Source: Pseudomonadota bacterium
GTDB taxonomy: Bacteria > Pseudomonadota > Alphaproteobacteria > Sphingomonadales > Sphingomonadaceae
DNA: 7,546 nt
Direction: 5' to 3'
Assembly (NCBI GenBank): GCA_023426225.1
Contig: JAFABD010000013.1
Coordinates: 1-7,546 of the forward strand
Part shown: piece by piece, positions 6,500 through 7,546 of the stretch
Layout of the letters: every line of letters begins with the position of its first letter
How positions within the stretch are numbered: the first letter of the stretch is position 1
Made by a program: the position numbers and the translations under genes
The notes under the pieces: generated by a model
Databases searched by the model: none
What the model was told of the DNA's origin: nothing
What the model saw: only the letters and a program-made list of their open reading frames with translations

Positions 6500-6506
6500 C
6501 CGCGCC

Positions 6507-7229
6507 TCAATAGGCCGGGCGCCGCCGCTCGCGAAACGCGGTCAGCCCTTCCAGGAATTCGGCGCCGCCATAGGCCGCCTCGAAATCGGGATCGGTCGCC
6601 TCACCGCGCAGCGTCCGCTTGAGCAGCCGTACCGAGCCCGGCGCATTGGCGGCGATCGTCGCCGCCACCGCGGCCGCCGTTTCGTCGGCCTTGGCGCTTG
6701 CCAGGTCGACCAGCCCGATCCGCTTGGCCTCGTCGGCCGAAATCCGGTCGCCGGTGAACAGCAGCAGCGACGCGACGCCGCGCCCTACCTGCGCCGCCAG
6801 CCGGGCGACATCGGCTTCGGGATAGCCGATCCCCAGCCGCGCGGGCGTGATCGCGAACGCGGCGTCCTTGCCCGCCACGCGGACATCGGCCGCCAGCGTC
6901 AGCGCCACCGCCGCGCCGAAACAGCCGCCGTCGACCGCCGCGATCACCGGCATCGGCAGGTCGGCGATCCCGTCGATCGCCCGCCGCATCGCCAGCCGGA
7001 AGCGCGAGCGCAGCGCGACATCGGCGCGCAGCGTCTCGAACTCATGGACATCGGCCCCCGCCGAAAAAATCCCCGGCACGCCCGATTTCAGGATCACCAC
7101 CCGCGCCTCGGCCAGGCGGGGCAAGGTATCGGCAAGCGCGTCCCATGCCGCGATCGGCATGGCGTTGCGCGCCTGCGGACGGTTGAGCGAGACGGTCGCG
7201 ATCGCGCCGTCGAAGGAAAGGTCGATCAT
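6507..7229 (-). CDS. Enoyl-CoA hydratase/isomerase (crotonase) family protein
   Basis: A 240-residue cytoplasmic protein of the crotonase fold, which binds acyl-CoA thioesters and stabilises an enolate in an oxyanion hole. The first oxyanion loop is FSAGADVHEF (55-64); the second is the DGGCFGAAVAL segment (100-110) followed by AADVRVAG. LLLFTGDRISADEAKRIGLV (155-173) and the C-terminal EGLTAFRERRRPAY (227-240) are typical. A gap-free comparison from memory with mitochondrial enoyl-CoA hydratase places A109 where Glu144 should be, and P129 where Glu164 should be. Both classical hydratase acid/base residues are therefore absent. It is unlikely to be a standard hydratase; it may be an isomerase, decarboxylase, hydrolase or another crotonase chemistry. 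ATG 7227-7229 has a good Shine-Dalgarno, AGGGA at 7236-7240, six bases upstream. Gaps of 47 bases to ispE and 54 bases to the amidohydrolase gene separate it from its neighbours, each holding the same 16-base repeat. Confidence 0.92.
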   Translation of the reverse strand: MIDLSFDGAIATVSLNRPQARNAMPIAAWDALADTLPRLAEARVVILKSGVPGIFSAGADVHEFETLRADVALRSRFRLAMRRAIDGIADLPMPVIAAVDGGCFGAAVALTLAADVRVAGKDAAFAITPARLGIGYPEADVARLAAQVGRGVASLLLFTGDRISADEAKRIGLVDLASAKADETAAAVAATIAANAPGSVRLLKRTLRGEATDPDFEAAYGGAEFLEGLTAFRERRRPAY

Positions 7230-7235
7230 GGCGTT

Positions 7236-7240
7236 TCCCT
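7236..7240 (-). promoter_or_regulatory. Ribosome binding site of the crotonase gene
   Basis: On the minus strand AGGGA lies six bases before the ATG at 7229. It is the best Shine-Dalgarno match in the window and fixes this start with good confidence. Confidence 0.65.
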
Positions 7241-7245
7241 GTGCC

Positions 7246-7261
7246 GCAAGCCGCGCCGGCT
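7246..7261. repeat. Copy 2 of the 16-base intergenic repeat with a dyad
   Basis: GCAAGCCGCGCCGGCT, identical to 6484-6499, lies between the ispE stop and the crotonase start. The AGCCG/CGGCT dyad is at 7249-7261. On the minus strand AGCC (7261-7258) could pair either with downstream CGGCT or with an upstream GGCT (7268-7265), so two short hairpins compete. The outer stem seen at copy 1 is not present here. No promoter hexamers are evident in this 47-base gap. Confidence 0.55.
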
Positions 7262-7276
7262 GTCAGCCCCGTCGCG

Positions 7277-7546
7277 TCAGACCAGCTCGGTCGCGACGCT
7301 CCACCATCCCCGCGCCGCCATCTGCGCCGCCGCATCGGCGCATCGCGCGGCATCGCCAAAGGTCGCGAAACAGGTCGCGCCCGATCCCGACATCCGCACC
7401 AGCCCCGCACCGGGCAGCGCCGCCAGCGCGTCGAGCACGGTCCCGATCACCGGCGCGATCGCGCGTGCCGGCGGCTCCAGGTCGTTGCGCCCCGCCGCGG
7501 CGACCGCGAGCAGGTCGCCCGCGCCCAGCGGCCCGCGGTCCTGCCC
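7277..7546 (-). CDS. ispE: 4-diphosphocytidyl-2-C-methyl-D-erythritol kinase, C-terminal part (partial)
   Basis: The last 89 codons and the TGA (7277-7279) are present; the start lies beyond the right edge. IspE phosphorylates the 2-hydroxyl of CDP-methylerythritol with ATP, the fourth step of the MEP pathway to isoprenoid precursors. It is cytoplasmic and belongs to the GHMP kinase family. The fragment shows GRNDLEPPA, where the RNDLE block is the typical start of the C-terminal GHMP domain, then a helix ending LPGAGLVRMSGSGATCFATF. That stretch holds the conserved glycine-rich GHMP motif 3 (SGSGATCF). The tail WWSVATELV closes the protein with the common ending of this family. The N-terminal ATP-binding motif is outside the window. 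The crotonase gene follows after 47 bases on the same strand. The identification rests on motif recognition and is strong despite the truncation. Confidence 0.9.
   Translation of the reverse strand, partial: GQDRGPLGAGDLLAVAAAGRNDLEPPARAIAPVIGTVLDALAALPGAGLVRMSGSGATCFATFGDAARCADAAAQMAARGWWSVATELV

Noticed and set aside
6453..6506. Possible promoter or GCCTAGGC palindrome upstream of the amidohydrolase gene
   Set aside because: I see no credible -35/-10 pair, and an 8-base palindrome in this composition is weak evidence of an operator.
7042..7410. Minus-strand open frame spanning the crotonase-ispE junction
   Set aside because: It is out of frame with both well-supported proteins, is Arg/Ala-rich, and has no domain signature.
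1..7546. Mobile element, CRISPR, defence system, tRNA or riboswitch
   Set aside because: I saw no transposase or integrase motifs, no regularly spaced repeats and no tRNA-like sequence. No gap exceeds 54 bases, which leaves no room for a structured leader outside coding DNA.

Overview
The window is a compact, very GC-rich stretch of bacterial chromosome. Coding density is close to complete and the longest gap between genes is 54 bases. Protein sequences, codon use and gene order fit an alphaproteobacterium, most likely a sphingomonad (Sphingomonas, Sphingopyxis or a relative). This assignment rests on my recognition of the protein variants, for example the IlvD C-terminus and the small lipoprotein with the DGGFRRL block. 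I ran no database search.

Layout: a short plus-strand block at the left edge holds the 3' end of fmt (methionyl-tRNA formyltransferase) and a complete truA (tRNA pseudouridine synthase), which overlaps fmt by four bases (TTGA). It converges, across 37 bases, on a long minus-strand block that fills the rest of the window. In its own direction of transcription (right to left) that block reads: ispE (3' part only, cut by the right edge), a crotonase-family gene, an N-formylglutamate amidohydrolase family gene, ilvD, a small predicted lipoprotein, a fused NAD(P)HX epimerase/dehydratase (nnr), and an RlmD/TrmA-type RNA uracil-5-methyltransferase.

The last five minus-strand genes are tightly packed: an 11-base gap, then overlaps of about 20, 4 and 10 bases. 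They are probably one transcription unit with translational coupling. The two junctions upstream (ispE to crotonase, 47 bases; crotonase to amidohydrolase, 54 bases) are looser, and each carries the same 16-base palindrome-containing sequence. I see no convincing sigma-70-type promoter inside the window.

The genes are mostly housekeeping: translation initiation and RNA modification (fmt, truA, RNA methyltransferase), isoprenoid precursor synthesis (ispE), branched-chain amino acid and pantothenate precursor synthesis (ilvD), and nicotinamide cofactor repair (nnr). I found no mobile element, CRISPR array, RNA gene, phage gene or defence system, and no strong case for a new multi-gene system. 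The items most worth a second look are the crotonase homologue that lacks both classical catalytic glutamates, the uncharacterised lipoprotein embedded between ilvD and nnr, the repeated intergenic dyad flanking the crotonase gene, and an AT-rich inverted repeat inside ilvD.
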